DNA of 64,000 nucleotides from a bacterium (lineage in GTDB: Bacteria; Pseudomonadota; Gammaproteobacteria; GCA-002705445; GCA-002716945): positions 166,598 through 230,597 of the forward strand of contig JAPOHH010000001.1 in assembly GCA_029979505.1 (NCBI GenBank), in the 5' to 3' direction. Positions 45,365-54,896 of this stretch are shown here, in pieces. The translations under genes were made by a program, and so were the position numbers. The first letter of the stretch is position 1. Every line of letters starts with the position of its first letter. The notes below the pieces were generated by a model. The model was not told the DNA's origin, searched no databases, and saw nothing but the letters and a program-made list of their open reading frames with translations.

Positions 45365-45733
45365 ATGAAAGACATTTTAGAAACATTTGACAATCCACAA
45401 AAGAAAGATGATTATCTCATAAAAATGGACATACCTGAATTTACATGTATCTGTCCTTTAACGTCTCAACCAGATTTTGCTGAATTTCATCTAGAATATG
45501 TTCCAGATAAATTATGCGTAGAACTTAAGTCGTTAAAACTGTATATGGGTTCATACAGAGATATTGGGGCCTTTCATGAGGATGTAACTAATAAAATATT
45601 CAATCATCTATTCATGCTTACTAAACCAAGGTATATGTTCATTAATGCTCATTGGAAAGTTAGAGGAGGAATCACAACACACGTAGAAGTAAGAAAAATA
45701 AAAAATGGATGGAAAAATAAAAATATTCTCTAA
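45365..45733 (+). CDS. queF: NADPH-dependent 7-cyano-7-deazaguanine reductase QueF
   Basis: 122 residues from ATG 45365 (MKDILETFDNPQKK); an upstream TTG at 45347 is less likely. Short YkvM type. The nucleophile cysteine is in CICPLTSQPDFAEF (usual TGQPDF reads TSQPDF); VELKSLKLYMGSYRDIGAFHE is the NADPH-binding QueF motif. It reduces preQ0 to preQ1, the base that Tgt (61078-62184) inserts and QueA (62186-63208) extends. Confidence 0.93.
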   Translation: MKDILETFDNPQKKDDYLIKMDIPEFTCICPLTSQPDFAEFHLEYVPDKLCVELKSLKLYMGSYRDIGAFHEDVTNKIFNHLFMLTKPRYMFINAHWKVRGGITTHVEVRKIKNGWKNKNIL

Positions 45734-46517
45734 AACGATATTAGTAATAGTTTTTTTTGTTTTTTCTAATATTTCGTATTCAAATCAATCATATTCTCCT
45801 GGTGATGTGATTTTGATACCATTGGATAGCTCATATCATACTGAAAATTTCTATTACAAGAAAAACTTAGTAACAACAGTAATGAAGGACAATAGTCCAT
45901 ATCTTTTGTTTGGTATACCTTATGGAACAAGACATGGAGATATTACATTTCATTTCTCTAGTAACAATTATACAAAAAAATATACAACTGAGATTGTAGC
46001 TAAAAAATATCCTATACAGGATATCAAAATTAATAAATCTAGTAAGAAAAATAAAGACCTAATAGATCGGATTATTAATGAAAGGAAAGAAATAATAAAT
46101 GCCAAAAAAAGTTTATATAATACTTATCCTGATTTTAATTTTATAATACCTGCTGAAGGAACTGTAACTGGAATATATGGTACACAGAGATACTACAACG
46201 GAAAAAAAGGTAATTTTCACAATGGTCATGATATAGCTGCAAAAACTGGTACACCAGTTTATGCGCCATCTTCAGGAAAAGTATTACTCACTGGTGATTA
46301 TTATTACAATGGTAAATTTATTATGATAAATCATGGGAATAATCTTATTAGTATGTTTCTCCATTTAAATGATATTCATATTAAAAAAGGGAACATAATC
46401 AAAAAAGGTGAAATAATTGGAACTATAGGTTCGACAGGATTATCCACAGGGCCGCATCTACATTGGTCAGTTCTGCTGAATAATACATACATTAATCCTT
46501 TATCACTAGTGAATTAA
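45705..46517 (+). CDS. M23 family metallopeptidase (LytM domain), secreted
   Basis: 270 residues. A signal peptide (IFSKTILVIVFFVFSNISYS, cleavage near residue 26) leads to a beta domain like that before LytM domains in M23 endopeptidases. The M23 zinc site is complete: NGHDIAAKTGTPVYAPSSGKV (H-x3-D) and GPHLHWSVLL (HxH). Predicted to cut peptidoglycan cross-links, or to activate an amidase if inactive in vivo. Its start overlaps queF by 29 bp; a later start would lose the signal peptide. Confidence 0.9.
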   Translation: MDGKIKIFSKTILVIVFFVFSNISYSNQSYSPGDVILIPLDSSYHTENFYYKKNLVTTVMKDNSPYLLFGIPYGTRHGDITFHFSSNNYTKKYTTEIVAKKYPIQDIKINKSSKKNKDLIDRIINERKEIINAKKSLYNTYPDFNFIIPAEGTVTGIYGTQRYYNGKKGNFHNGHDIAAKTGTPVYAPSSGKVLLTGDYYYNGKFIMINHGNNLISMFLHLNDIHIKKGNIIKKGEIIGTIGSTGLSTGPHLHWSVLLNNTYINPLSLVN

Positions 46518-46547
46518 CCAAGTCTGAGATGCTTGATAAATTATAAA

Positions 46548-46584
46548 TATAATTAGATAATGTCTAGACATAACAAAGGAGGGG
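46548..46584 (+). promoter_or_regulatory. promoter and strong ribosome binding site of the DUF4242 gene
   Basis: TATAAT at 46548-46553 gives a consensus -10 (the -35 is weak). AAAGGAGGGG at 46575-46584, 4-6 bp before the ATG, is one of the two strongest Shine-Dalgarno sites in the window, where most genes have weak or no such site. Together with a dedicated terminator this suggests an abundant product. Confidence 0.5.
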
Positions 46585-46588
46585 TATT

Positions 46589-46861
46589 ATGCCACAATAT
46601 GTAATTGAAAGAGAAATAGCTGGAGCTGGTGATTTAACACAAGAAGATCTTCAAGGTATTTCGCAGAAATCATGCGGTATCTTAAAAGATATGGGTACAG
46701 GCATTGAATGGGTACAAAGCTATGTTACAGGCGATAAAGTATATTGTGTATACAACGCTGATAATGAGCAATTAATCAAAGATCATGCAAACACAGGTGG
46801 TTTTCCTGCAAACAGCATCTCTGAAGTTAAAAATATTATTAGTCCGAAAACTGCTGAGTAA
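46589..46861 (+). CDS. DUF4242 domain protein
   Basis: 90 residues. MPQYVIEREIAGAGDLTQEDL and the pattern GIEWVQSYVTGDKVYCVYNA...LIKDHANTGGFP are typical of the DUF4242 family (a ferredoxin-like fold; some members such as SCO4226 bind nickel). No signal peptide. Monocistronic, with its own promoter, strong ribosome binding site and terminator. Cellular role unknown. Confidence 0.85.
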   Translation: MPQYVIEREIAGAGDLTQEDLQGISQKSCGILKDMGTGIEWVQSYVTGDKVYCVYNADNEQLIKDHANTGGFPANSISEVKNIISPKTAE

Positions 46862-46871
46862 TATTTTAAGA

Positions 46872-48188
46872 TTAAGAACCCATATTATATGGGTTCTTTT
46901 CTTTTTTAAATATCAGTCTTATTGGAACACCAGATAATCCCAACTGATCCGAAAAATAATTTACAAGATACTTCCTATATGAATCTGGAATTTTATCTGT
47001 CTGATTACCATGAATGGTTATAGACAAATCAGAACTCTTGTTTTGCTTTGCGAATTTAAGTTTAATTAATCTATTTCTACTATTTTTCACTGGGTGTTTA
47101 TTACAAGCATCATTCAAAATTTTCGTTAATTTTGAAGGTCTGTATTCTTTGTACAAATTATTAGCAAGATGGTTAATTGTAAATAGAAGCTTCCTGATGT
47201 TTCTATTTTCAAGAGCAGATAAATAGATTATTTTAGTACCAAATAATATATTCGAAAAATAATCAACATTACTTTTAAGTTTTTTCATTTCATTTTTGGA
47301 TACTATATCTATTTTATTTATAACTAGAATAAATGGCTTATTATTTTCCTTAATTATATTAAAAATATTTTTATCCTGTTTTGATATGAGCTCTTCAGCG
47401 GATATTACAAGAATACATACATTTGCATCACTTATACATTTAAGAGACATATTGATAGAGTATTTACTGATTATCTCATTTGTTGATGATTTCTTCATAA
47501 TTCCAGCAGTATCATAAATAAGATAGTTATTACCTTTAAAGTTAAAAGGAATCTCTAATGAATCAATCGTTGTACCAGGAGTATTAGAAGTTATTGAGCG
47601 ACTTTCGTTAAGTATACTATTTATAAGAGTTGATTTGCCTACGTTTGGTTTTCCTATAAATGCAATTCGGCTAGTTTTAGATATTTTATATATAGACGCC
47701 TTTGTCAAAGAAAATGATTTCTCAATTAACTGCAATAATCCTTTATTAGTTTTTGCAGATACTTCATACATATGATCAACTCCTAATTCAGAAAATTCAT
47801 ATCTTTTAAGATTCGACTTTTGTTTATCACATTTATTTATAATTAGGATTATTCTCTTATTAAGTTTTCTAAGTATAGAGCATATTTCTTTGTCTTTTGT
47901 TGTTAGGCCGTCCTCTAATGAGGTGACAAAAAATATTAATGACGATTTATTAACAGCTTGGAGTGTTTTTTCATAAGCTAGGTTTGAAAATTTTTCATCA
48001 TCTGAGGTTATACCAGCGGTATCATAAATATCAAGATACTTATCCTCAAAAAGTAATTTACCCTGATTAACATCTCTCGTTACTCCGTGTTTATTTAATA
48101 CAATAGAGTTTTTATATTGAATTAATTTATTAAATAAGAGGGATTTACCTACATTAGTTCTACCCACAAGGGCTATGGATTCTGTCAT
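46872..48188 (-). CDS. der: ribosome assembly GTPase Der (EngA)
   Basis: 438 residues with two tandem GTPase domains: P-loops GRTNVGKS (about 8-15) and GKPNVGKS (about 176-183), each followed by DTAG and NKxD motifs, then a C-terminal KH-like domain (about 350-438). Needed for 50S maturation. End of the hisS-yfgM-bamB-der group. Its last codons contain the opposite-strand terminator. Confidence 0.97.
   Translation of the reverse strand: MTESIALVGRTNVGKSLLFNKLIQYKNSIVLNKHGVTRDVNQGKLLFEDKYLDIYDTAGITSDDEKFSNLAYEKTLQAVNKSSLIFFVTSLEDGLTTKDKEICSILRKLNKRIILIINKCDKQKSNLKRYEFSELGVDHMYEVSAKTNKGLLQLIEKSFSLTKASIYKISKTSRIAFIGKPNVGKSTLINSILNESRSITSNTPGTTIDSLEIPFNFKGNNYLIYDTAGIMKKSSTNEIISKYSINMSLKCISDANVCILVISAEELISKQDKNIFNIIKENNKPFILVINKIDIVSKNEMKKLKSNVDYFSNILFGTKIIYLSALENRNIRKLLFTINHLANNLYKEYRPSKLTKILNDACNKHPVKNSRNRLIKLKFAKQNKSSDLSITIHGNQTDKIPDSYRKYLVNYFSDQLGLSGVPIRLIFKKEKNPYNMGS
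46875..46907 (+). terminator. Rho-independent terminator of the DUF4242 gene
   Basis: AGAACCCA (46875-46882), loop TATTATA, TGGGTTCT (46890-46897), then a T-rich run to 46907 interrupted by one C. The palindrome lies inside the last codons of der on the other strand (encoding NPYNMGS). It is the only textbook intrinsic terminator I see in the window. Confidence 0.85.
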
Positions 48189-48192
48189 ATAA

Positions 48193-49461
48193 TTAAATAG
48201 TAATTTTGATGTGAACTATATCACCATCCTGTGTATAAAAATATACTTTATCCTTGTCTATTATAAAGTTAGTTTGAGGATGTAACTCAAGATTGAAGTC
48301 ATCCTTATGAACTTTATGTCCCTCATTTTTATCATAAACATACAGTCTGCCTTCAATGGTAAATACAAATAATAAGTTACCAATAATAAAAGGCTCAGTA
48401 AGTATTGAGGCATCAATATTATCCTTCCAGTTAATAAAACCCGAAGCTTTATCTATGGAGACTATAAAGTTGTCGGATGTTGAACCATATATAGAATTTT
48501 CACTAATAGCGATGTTGTTAATGAATGAGAATGGACTTGCCCAGATAATATCTCCTGTAGATATATCAAGTGCATTTAACTCTCCTTGGTAATGACCATA
48601 ATATAAAGTTCTGTCACTAACTACAGGATCCATCTCGGCATCACGCTGAGATTCAAGATCATTTCTTCCTGATCTCGATGATATTATTGTAAACCATTCT
48701 AATGTGCCATCTACCATATTGTAGGAGGACACTGAACCATTATCTCTTGCAACAATGATGCTATTATCAATAATTAGTGGACTAGATGCCCCTTTAGTTC
48801 TGAGTGATATATTCTGGCTTTCAGATTTCCAAATTAGCTTGTTATCATCTGGATCTATCAAATACAAATCATCATTATCTAGCTTGAGAAGAAAAAGATT
48901 ATTAATTGATTGGACAGGTGAAGCTAGCTCAGTTAATAGTTGAATATTGACATCTGAATTGTATTCAGAAAAAGATGACAGATTAGATAAACTTGTTAGT
49001 AAAGGCGTATATTTATTCTTAGTTACAGAGTCTAAATTATAACAAAGTAATTCAGCTTTAGCTGAGCCAAGACATATTGAATTATTCACGATACTTAATC
49101 CAGAACTAATTTCTGTTTTTGTATCGACATTCCATAAAATAGTCCCATTATCTGAATCAATACCTGTTAGATTGCCTTCAGTGTCTACTACATAAAGTAC
49201 ACCATCCTCCTTCTGCATATGAAGGTAGCCACTATTACCCTGTATACCAGAATTAATTGATTTATTATAAATAATATCAATATTAAGATTTATACTAGTG
49301 GTTGTTTTAATTTCCTTATTAAGCGATGTAATATCTGATGCATTATTAATATCGTTATTTGCAATGTGAATTCCTCTATCTAAATGCCAAGTCAAAAAAT
49401 TTGAACATGAAGACAAAATTAAAGTAGATGCTAAAAAGGTCAGATATCTTATTATATTCAT
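48193..49461 (-). CDS. bamB: outer membrane assembly lipoprotein BamB
   Basis: 422 residues. Lipoprotein signal with lipobox LSSC (Cys19), then an eight-bladed beta-propeller of PQQ repeats (DTEGNLTGIDSDNGTILWNVD, VSDRTLYYGHYQGELNALD, DIIWASPFS, VSIDKASGFINWKD). It sits in the periplasm as part of the BAM complex. Standard position between yfgM and der. Confidence 0.95.
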   Translation of the reverse strand: MNIIRYLTFLASTLILSSCSNFLTWHLDRGIHIANNDINNASDITSLNKEIKTTTSINLNIDIIYNKSINSGIQGNSGYLHMQKEDGVLYVVDTEGNLTGIDSDNGTILWNVDTKTEISSGLSIVNNSICLGSAKAELLCYNLDSVTKNKYTPLLTSLSNLSSFSEYNSDVNIQLLTELASPVQSINNLFLLKLDNDDLYLIDPDDNKLIWKSESQNISLRTKGASSPLIIDNSIIVARDNGSVSSYNMVDGTLEWFTIISSRSGRNDLESQRDAEMDPVVSDRTLYYGHYQGELNALDISTGDIIWASPFSFINNIAISENSIYGSTSDNFIVSIDKASGFINWKDNIDASILTEPFIIGNLLFVFTIEGRLYVYDKNEGHKVHKDDFNLELHPQTNFIIDKDKVYFYTQDGDIVHIKITI

Positions 49462-50051
49462 TTAATTAAGTTTATTTTTTGAATAATATTTTTTCTTTCA
49501 TTTGGAGTTATACTAGATGTAAGAACGATGTTATAAAATTCAATTGCCTTGTTATAATTTTTTTGTATAAAGTACAAATCACCTTTTAGTTCTGCATGTT
49601 GGTAGTTCTCTGGTGCATCACCCAGAATCACATGAGCTTCATTATATTTATTTTGATCAAAAAATATTTTAGCTTTGCGATATTTAGCTAACTCGGTTAT
49701 TTCATCATCAGATGAATTGTTAATAATGTGATTGAGATACTTATGCGCTTGTTCGTAATTATTATCTATATACATTCTCTTCGCTGAATATAGACTCGAA
49801 AGGAGAGTGTATGTATTGTTTGGATTATCTATGATATTTTTATTAGAGAAATCTATTATAGTTTTACTATTACCACTATTATAATCATTTATAGCAATGT
49901 CATATTGACTAGATAACTCTAATTGATATGAGTTTTGATTAGATAAGAAAAACTTATAGCCATATAATATGCCCAAACCTAAGACTAAACCAATTAGTAG
50001 CCCTTTATAATTTTCCTCAAACCAGCTTATTACTCTTTCTTCATCACTCAT
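49458..50051 (-). CDS. yfgM: YfgM/TPR_21 family membrane protein
   Basis: 197 residues. MSDEERVISWFEENYKGLL followed by one helix (LIGLVLGLGILYGYKFFL) and a periplasmic TPR-like region (YEQAHKYLNHIINNS, ELAKYRKAKIFFDQNKYNEA). In E. coli YfgM binds the SecYEG translocon and the chaperone PpiD. The hisS-yfgM-bamB order supports the call. Overlaps bamB by 4 bp. Confidence 0.93.
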   Translation of the reverse strand: MSDEERVISWFEENYKGLLIGLVLGLGILYGYKFFLSNQNSYQLELSSQYDIAINDYNSGNSKTIIDFSNKNIIDNPNNTYTLLSSLYSAKRMYIDNNYEQAHKYLNHIINNSSDDEITELAKYRKAKIFFDQNKYNEAHVILGDAPENYQHAELKGDLYFIQKNYNKAIEFYNIVLTSSITPNERKNIIQKINLIK

Positions 50052-50067
50052 TTCTAAAATCCTTAAA

Positions 50068-51333
50068 CTACGTACTATGTCCTAAAATAATATCTTTAAC
50101 TTCTGAAAATGTTATTTTTCTATCTTTTTCATCATTTCTTAGGTGTTTAATAGTAAACATATTATTGCTTATTTCATCTTCACCTACAATTAATAAAAGC
50201 TCACATTGTTCCTTGTCTGCTTGTTTAATTTGTTTAGTTAATGATTTATTTCTATCCATTATCTTAAGATTAAAGTTGCAATCCAGCTCTCTTAAGTCTT
50301 TGATAATTAAGCTTATAGAACTATGTTTATCTGATATGTCAGCAAAGCCAATATTGATTCGAGAAGAATTATATTGAAATAGTTCAACCATCCTATCAAT
50401 TCCCATGGCAAAGCCAACTGCAGGTATGCATGTATCACCAATAATAGATGACAAATTATTATATCTTCCTCCAGCACATACGGCGTCTTGGGATCCTAAT
50501 TTTGATGTTTTCCATTCAAATACAAGATCATTATAATAATCAAGTCCACGGACAAGCCTTGAATCGTGAATAAACGGTATACCTAAATCATTAAGCTGAT
50601 TTAAGATTAAATCAAAATTTTTATAAGAATTTTTATTTATAAAATCGGTTATGATTGGTGCTGATGAGACTATTTCTTGAAGCAGTGGGTCTTTAGTATC
50701 AAGAAGTCTCATTGGATTTTTAGATAATGTTTTTTTCTGAACATCTGAGAGTGTTTTTTCATACTTATGAAAATATTCAATTAATTTAATGGAATACTTC
50801 TCTCTATCGTCAGTACTACCAATGGTATTTAAATGTAAATTAATGTCATTTAAATCAAGTTTATGGAATAGATTAGATGTCAGTAGAAGTAAATCAATAT
50901 CATCGTGAATTGATTCGTCCCCATAAAATTCAACGCCAAGTTGAGTAAATTGTCTATATCTTCCTTTTTGTGGTCTTTCATGTCTAAACATGGGCGAAAT
51001 GTAATACAGTCTTTTTTTCTTAGGGCCTCTGTCATATATAAGATTATTTTCAAGCGCTAGACGAAGACATGATGCTGTACCTTCAGGTATCATGCATAAC
51101 GTTTCACCATTTCTATCATCAAATGAATACATTTCTTTTGTAACTATATCGGATGTCTCTCCTATCGATCTTTGAAAAAGATTGGCAGACTCTAAAGCTG
51201 GTAGCCTTACCTGCTCTATATCATATAGAGGCATTACATTATTTATTAGATTTTCAATATGAAGAAATTTTTGACTTTCGTCAGGAAGAATATCTCTAAA
51301 GCCTCTGATTTTTTTTGATATAAGATTACCCAT
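50068..51333 (-). CDS. hisS: histidyl-tRNA synthetase
   Basis: 421 residues. Class II core: IRGFRDILPDE, MFRHERPQKGRYRQFTQLGVE (motif 2), LVRGLDYYNDLVFEW and AVCAGGRYNNL (HisRS-specific), VGFAMGIDRMVELF (motif 3). C-terminal anticodon domain from about 325. Full length. Placed directly after ndk; rlmN, pilF, rodZ and ispG, which stand between ndk and hisS in E. coli, are not here. Confidence 0.98.
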   Translation of the reverse strand: MGNLISKKIRGFRDILPDESQKFLHIENLINNVMPLYDIEQVRLPALESANLFQRSIGETSDIVTKEMYSFDDRNGETLCMIPEGTASCLRLALENNLIYDRGPKKKRLYYISPMFRHERPQKGRYRQFTQLGVEFYGDESIHDDIDLLLLTSNLFHKLDLNDINLHLNTIGSTDDREKYSIKLIEYFHKYEKTLSDVQKKTLSKNPMRLLDTKDPLLQEIVSSAPIITDFINKNSYKNFDLILNQLNDLGIPFIHDSRLVRGLDYYNDLVFEWKTSKLGSQDAVCAGGRYNNLSSIIGDTCIPAVGFAMGIDRMVELFQYNSSRINIGFADISDKHSSISLIIKDLRELDCNFNLKIMDRNKSLTKQIKQADKEQCELLLIVGEDEISNNMFTIKHLRNDEKDRKITFSEVKDIILGHST

Positions 51334-51735
51334 CTAGTTACCAAATATTATTGATATCTCATTTTTAGCATTGATAGCCGAGTCAGACCCATGAACAGAA
51401 TTAAATGATTTATCTATAGCATACAGTTTTCTTATAGTATTATCATCTGCTGTTTTAGGGTCAGTAGAGCCAATTAGTTTTCTATAACTTAGTATTGCAT
51501 TCTCTTTTTCCAAGACAAGTGCAACAATATCACCAGAAGTCATATATGTAATTAATTTATTGAAAAATTCTTTTCCATCATGAACAGCATAGAATTTTTT
51601 AGCAAGTTCTTCTGACATTTTCATGAGTTTCATCTTCTTTATTACGAAACCATCATTCTCAATCATAGCTATAATCATGCCAATAATATTTCTTTGGACT
51701 GCGTCAGGCTTAATTAATGCTAATGTCTTCTCCAT
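51334..51735 (-). CDS. ndk: nucleoside diphosphate kinase
   Basis: 133 residues from ATG 51735 (MEKTLALIKPDAVQRNIIG). An in-frame ATG at 51750 would add five residues not usual for Ndk. The phosphohistidine is in NSVHGSDS. It equalises NTP and dNTP pools. One bp or less separates it from hisS; the chosen start overlaps iscX by no bases. Confidence 0.96.
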   Translation of the reverse strand: MEKTLALIKPDAVQRNIIGMIIAMIENDGFVIKKMKLMKMSEELAKKFYAVHDGKEFFNKLITYMTSGDIVALVLEKENAILSYRKLIGSTDPKTADDNTIRKLYAIDKSFNSVHGSDSAINAKNEISIIFGN

Positions 51736-51736
51736 G

Positions 51737-51934
51737 TCACAACTCCTCAATCCAATTCATTTGAATGGCTTCTAAAATCTTTTCATTAGAATTTTCAGGA
51801 TGATCATCAAAATCATCTAATTCTAATACCCATGAATGCAAATCTGTAAATCTGATAAATTGAGGATCTATATCAGGATATTTTTCACTTAAGTTAATTG
51901 CAATATCTAATGTATCAGTCCATTTTAGTGCCAC
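51737..51934 (-). CDS. iscX: IscX, Fe-S assembly regulator
   Basis: 65 residues, full length: MALKWTDTLDIAINLSEKYPD, DPQFIRFTDLHSWVLEL, NEKILEAIQMNWIEE. An acidic protein that binds IscS and iron. Follows fdx with a 1-bp overlap, ending the isc operon. Confidence 0.95.
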   Translation of the reverse strand: MALKWTDTLDIAINLSEKYPDIDPQFIRFTDLHSWVLELDDFDDHPENSNEKILEAIQMNWIEEL

Positions 51935-52272
51935 TAATGATTCTCCGATGCATGATTTATTGTATATTTTGGAATTTCGATTGTTAAGTCCTCATCTGCA
52001 ATTTGCGCCTGGCAACTCAATCTTGATTGCGGACTCAAGCCCCATGCCTTATCAAGGTAATCATCCTCATCATCTGTGGGAGGCTCAAGTGAATCATAGC
52101 CTTTAGTAATATATATATGACAAGTGGTGCATGCGCATGACATTTCGCAAGCATGTTCAATTTTAATTCCATTTTGCAAAGCAACTTTACATATTGAATC
52201 ACCTTTGTTAGCTGATACAGTCATACCCTCAGGGCATATTTCAGGATTAGGTAAGAATGTTAACTTTGGCAT
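51934..52272 (-). CDS. fdx: [2Fe-2S] ferredoxin of the ISC system
   Basis: 112 residues. Adrenodoxin-type cluster site CEMSCACTTCHIY plus a fourth Cys in RLSCQAQ. Supplies electrons for cluster assembly on the ISC machinery. Two bp after hscA. Confidence 0.97.
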   Translation of the reverse strand: MPKLTFLPNPEICPEGMTVSANKGDSICKVALQNGIKIEHACEMSCACTTCHIYITKGYDSLEPPTDDEDDYLDKAWGLSPQSRLSCQAQIADEDLTIEIPKYTINHASENH

Positions 52273-52274
52273 AT

Positions 52275-54080
52275 TTACATTATATCATTAATATCTTTAC
52301 CTGTAATTAATGACTTAATGCTATTATTCATCCTTCTTTCTACATAAAATTCACAGGTATTTTCTAGTTCCACATTAGCTAACTTGATAACATCGATACT
52401 GTTTGTAAGAATAGCATCCTGTAGAGTAGAAATTGATTGTTCAATTAAATCTAATTCCGAACTGCTTAGTAATTCATCGCCGTCAATTTTTAAAGCTTCT
52501 TGAATTGCATACATCGCTCTTTCTGCTTCTACAATCGATTCTTTTAAAGCTCGAAAGTTTTTATCATCCTCAGCCATATTATTAGAGGTACTAATCATGT
52601 TTTGAATTAACTCCGGAGATAGACCATGAGATGGCTTGACTTCAATTGATGTTTCTTTATTGATAGTTTCCTCCTTCGCAGATACTGTCAATAGTCCATC
52701 AGCATCAACCTGAAATCTAACTATAATTCTTGCAGCACCTGCGACAAGAGATGGAATATCGGATAATATAAATTGTCCAAGCGAAATGCATTCAGAAATA
52801 TCTTCTCTTTCACCTTGAACAATATTTATCATCATTTTTGTTTGACCGTCTTTGAACGTTGTGAATGTTTTGTTGGATGACGCAGGTATAGGTGTGTTTC
52901 TATGGATAACTTTTTCAGATAGTCCACCGTATGTTTCAATGCCCAAAGATAATGGCAACACATCTAGTAAAAGAAAATCATCTCTGTTATTTCCTGACAA
53001 TACTTCTGCTTGAATAGCCGCACCTTCTGCGACAACAGTATCAGGATTGAGATGATCTAAAATTTCTATATTATATTTTTCATTTAGTTTCATCTTTACT
53101 GTGGTTAATCTTGAAGAACCACCAACTAATATAATATTTTTTATATCGTTTATATTGATACTAGAGTCAATAATAGCTTCATCTACTAACGCTATTGTTT
53201 TTTCAACCGATGAATTTATGAGATGATTAAATTCCTTTAAATTTATTGAAACATTATGTTTTTCACTTATCGCAGTGTTTTTTTCGGATAATTCATGTTT
53301 AAGAAATTTAGCTAGATTGTATAACTCATTTATATCTAATTTTGATAACTGAGGATATTTATCTCTAAGATACTCGACGAGGAATCTATCAAAGTCATCG
53401 CCACCTAAATGTGTGTCACCTTTTGTTGATAAGACTTTAAATACACCCTTTTCTATAGAGAGGATAGAAACATCAAATGTTCCCCCTCCAAGATCATATA
53501 CAATAAAATTACCTGTTTGATTATCATCAATACCATATGCGATTGCAGCAGCAGTAGGTTCACTAATTAATCTTAATACCTCAATATTTGCCATTTCAGC
53601 AGCTAGTTTAGTAGCCTGTCGCTGCATATCATTAAAATATGCTGGAACTGTTATTACAGCAGATTGTACAAAATTATTTTCATGATTCTTAGCAATTTCA
53701 CATAAATGAGAGAGTATTCTTGATGACAACTCTATAGCATTATATTTTTTACCTCCTAAGATTACTCGAGGTAAATCCTGGTCTGTATTAATTTGAAGAT
53801 TATCAAAATTAATTGTATGAATATCTTTGGATGTAAGCCCTACTAATCTTTTTATAGACTTAACTGAATCATCAGAGACTGAGTTGCCTACGATTAGTTT
53901 ACCATTGACGTCAGATATAATTGAAGGTATCAAAATTGTATTATTATCTTTAAAAATTGTTAAGTTTTTCCCATCTCGTTTAGCAATTAAAGAATGAGTT
54001 GTTCCTAAATCAATACCAACTGAGAGCTTTTTTTCTATTTCAGTTGATTTTTCCGGATCAGATATCTGTATAAGTGCCAT
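52275..54080 (-). CDS. hscA: Fe-S cluster chaperone HscA (Hsp70)
   Basis: 601 residues. ATPase domain with SVGIDLGTTHSLIAK, ISEPTAAAIAYG, VYDLGGGTFDVSIL and ILVGGSSRL; substrate domain from about 385. HscA recognises the LPPVK segment of IscU and releases its cluster. It is retained although no iscU lies in this operon. Confidence 0.97.
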   Translation of the reverse strand: MALIQISDPEKSTEIEKKLSVGIDLGTTHSLIAKRDGKNLTIFKDNNTILIPSIISDVNGKLIVGNSVSDDSVKSIKRLVGLTSKDIHTINFDNLQINTDQDLPRVILGGKKYNAIELSSRILSHLCEIAKNHENNFVQSAVITVPAYFNDMQRQATKLAAEMANIEVLRLISEPTAAAIAYGIDDNQTGNFIVYDLGGGTFDVSILSIEKGVFKVLSTKGDTHLGGDDFDRFLVEYLRDKYPQLSKLDINELYNLAKFLKHELSEKNTAISEKHNVSINLKEFNHLINSSVEKTIALVDEAIIDSSININDIKNIILVGGSSRLTTVKMKLNEKYNIEILDHLNPDTVVAEGAAIQAEVLSGNNRDDFLLLDVLPLSLGIETYGGLSEKVIHRNTPIPASSNKTFTTFKDGQTKMMINIVQGEREDISECISLGQFILSDIPSLVAGAARIIVRFQVDADGLLTVSAKEETINKETSIEVKPSHGLSPELIQNMISTSNNMAEDDKNFRALKESIVEAERAMYAIQEALKIDGDELLSSSELDLIEQSISTLQDAILTNSIDVIKLANVELENTCEFYVERRMNNSIKSLITGKDINDIM

Positions 54081-54081
54081 G

Positions 54082-54573
54082 TTATTTACTTAATTGGTTA
54101 ATGTTTTTCTTATAAAATTTAATCATAGAATTATTTTCATAAAGTATATCAAAATCTTTGTTAGAAAGATTATCTTTCATGTCTAAAATGAGAGATGATA
54201 TTTTTTCTTTTATATAATTTTTAATATCATCTTGTTGTGTTTGATTAGATTTATTAATTTTTTCAGTAAGCTCCATTTGCTCTATCAAAAATTGATTATT
54301 TTTAAATGTTTTATTTTCGTCCATAGTAAAGTTATTAATTTTTAAAATATAATCAACTCTAGAAGTAAGATTCCCAAGAACTTTGTATCCATCATTAATA
54401 TGAGTAGAAATTCTAGCTGCCATAGATTTTTCCATAGCAGAAGAATTAGAGTATTTATCAGGATGGAATTTAGTCTGAAGCTTTAAGTACTTACTATTAA
54501 GCTCATTCAAATCCAGAGTTATATTCACACTAATATCATATAACTCAAAGTAAGTAAGTTTTAAAACTGTCAT
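54082..54573 (-). CDS. hscB: Fe-S co-chaperone HscB
   Basis: 163 residues from ATG 54573, which overlaps the iscA stop by one base (TAATG); an upstream ATG at 54603 lies inside iscA. J-domain with HPD (QTKFHPDKYSN) and the C-terminal three-helix domain that docks IscU (LIEQMELTEKIN). Stimulates HscA ATPase. Confidence 0.95.
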   Translation of the reverse strand: MTVLKLTYFELYDISVNITLDLNELNSKYLKLQTKFHPDKYSNSSAMEKSMAARISTHINDGYKVLGNLTSRVDYILKINNFTMDENKTFKNNQFLIEQMELTEKINKSNQTQQDDIKNYIKEKISSLILDMKDNLSNKDFDILYENNSMIKFYKKNINQLSK

Positions 54574-54893
54574 TAGACATTGAAGCTTTCGCCGCAGCCA
54601 CAAGTGTCTTTAACGTTAGGATTATTAAACTTAAAACCTTCATTAATTCCCTCTTTAGCAAAATCTACTTCTGTACCTTTGAGGTAAACATAACTCTTAG
54701 GATTAATTATTAATTTTATACCTTTATCTTGAAATACATTATCATCGTCATTTTCTGTGTCAGCAAATTCAATAACATATGCCAAACCAGAGCACCCAGT
54801 TGTCTTTACACCTAATCTTATACCAATGCCTTTTCCTCTCTGATTTAATTGGCTTTTGATATGATCAGCAGCTTTGTCAGTTACACTAATCAT
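54573..54893 (-). CDS. iscA: Fe-S assembly protein IscA
   Basis: 106 residues. The three ligands are in [13 protein letters not shown] and [18 protein letters not shown] and the ending [15 protein letters not shown] are close to E. coli IscA, so this is IscA and not ErpA or a fused scaffold. A-type carrier delivering [4Fe-4S] clusters. It follows iscS by 3 bp, where iscU would normally lie. Confidence 0.95.
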   Translation of the reverse strand: MISVTDKAADHIKSQLNQRGKGIGIRLGVKTTGCSGLAYVIEFADTENDDDNVFQDKGIKLIINPKSYVYLKGTEVDFAKEGINEGFKFNNPNVKDTCGCGESFNV

Positions 54894-54896
54894 AAT

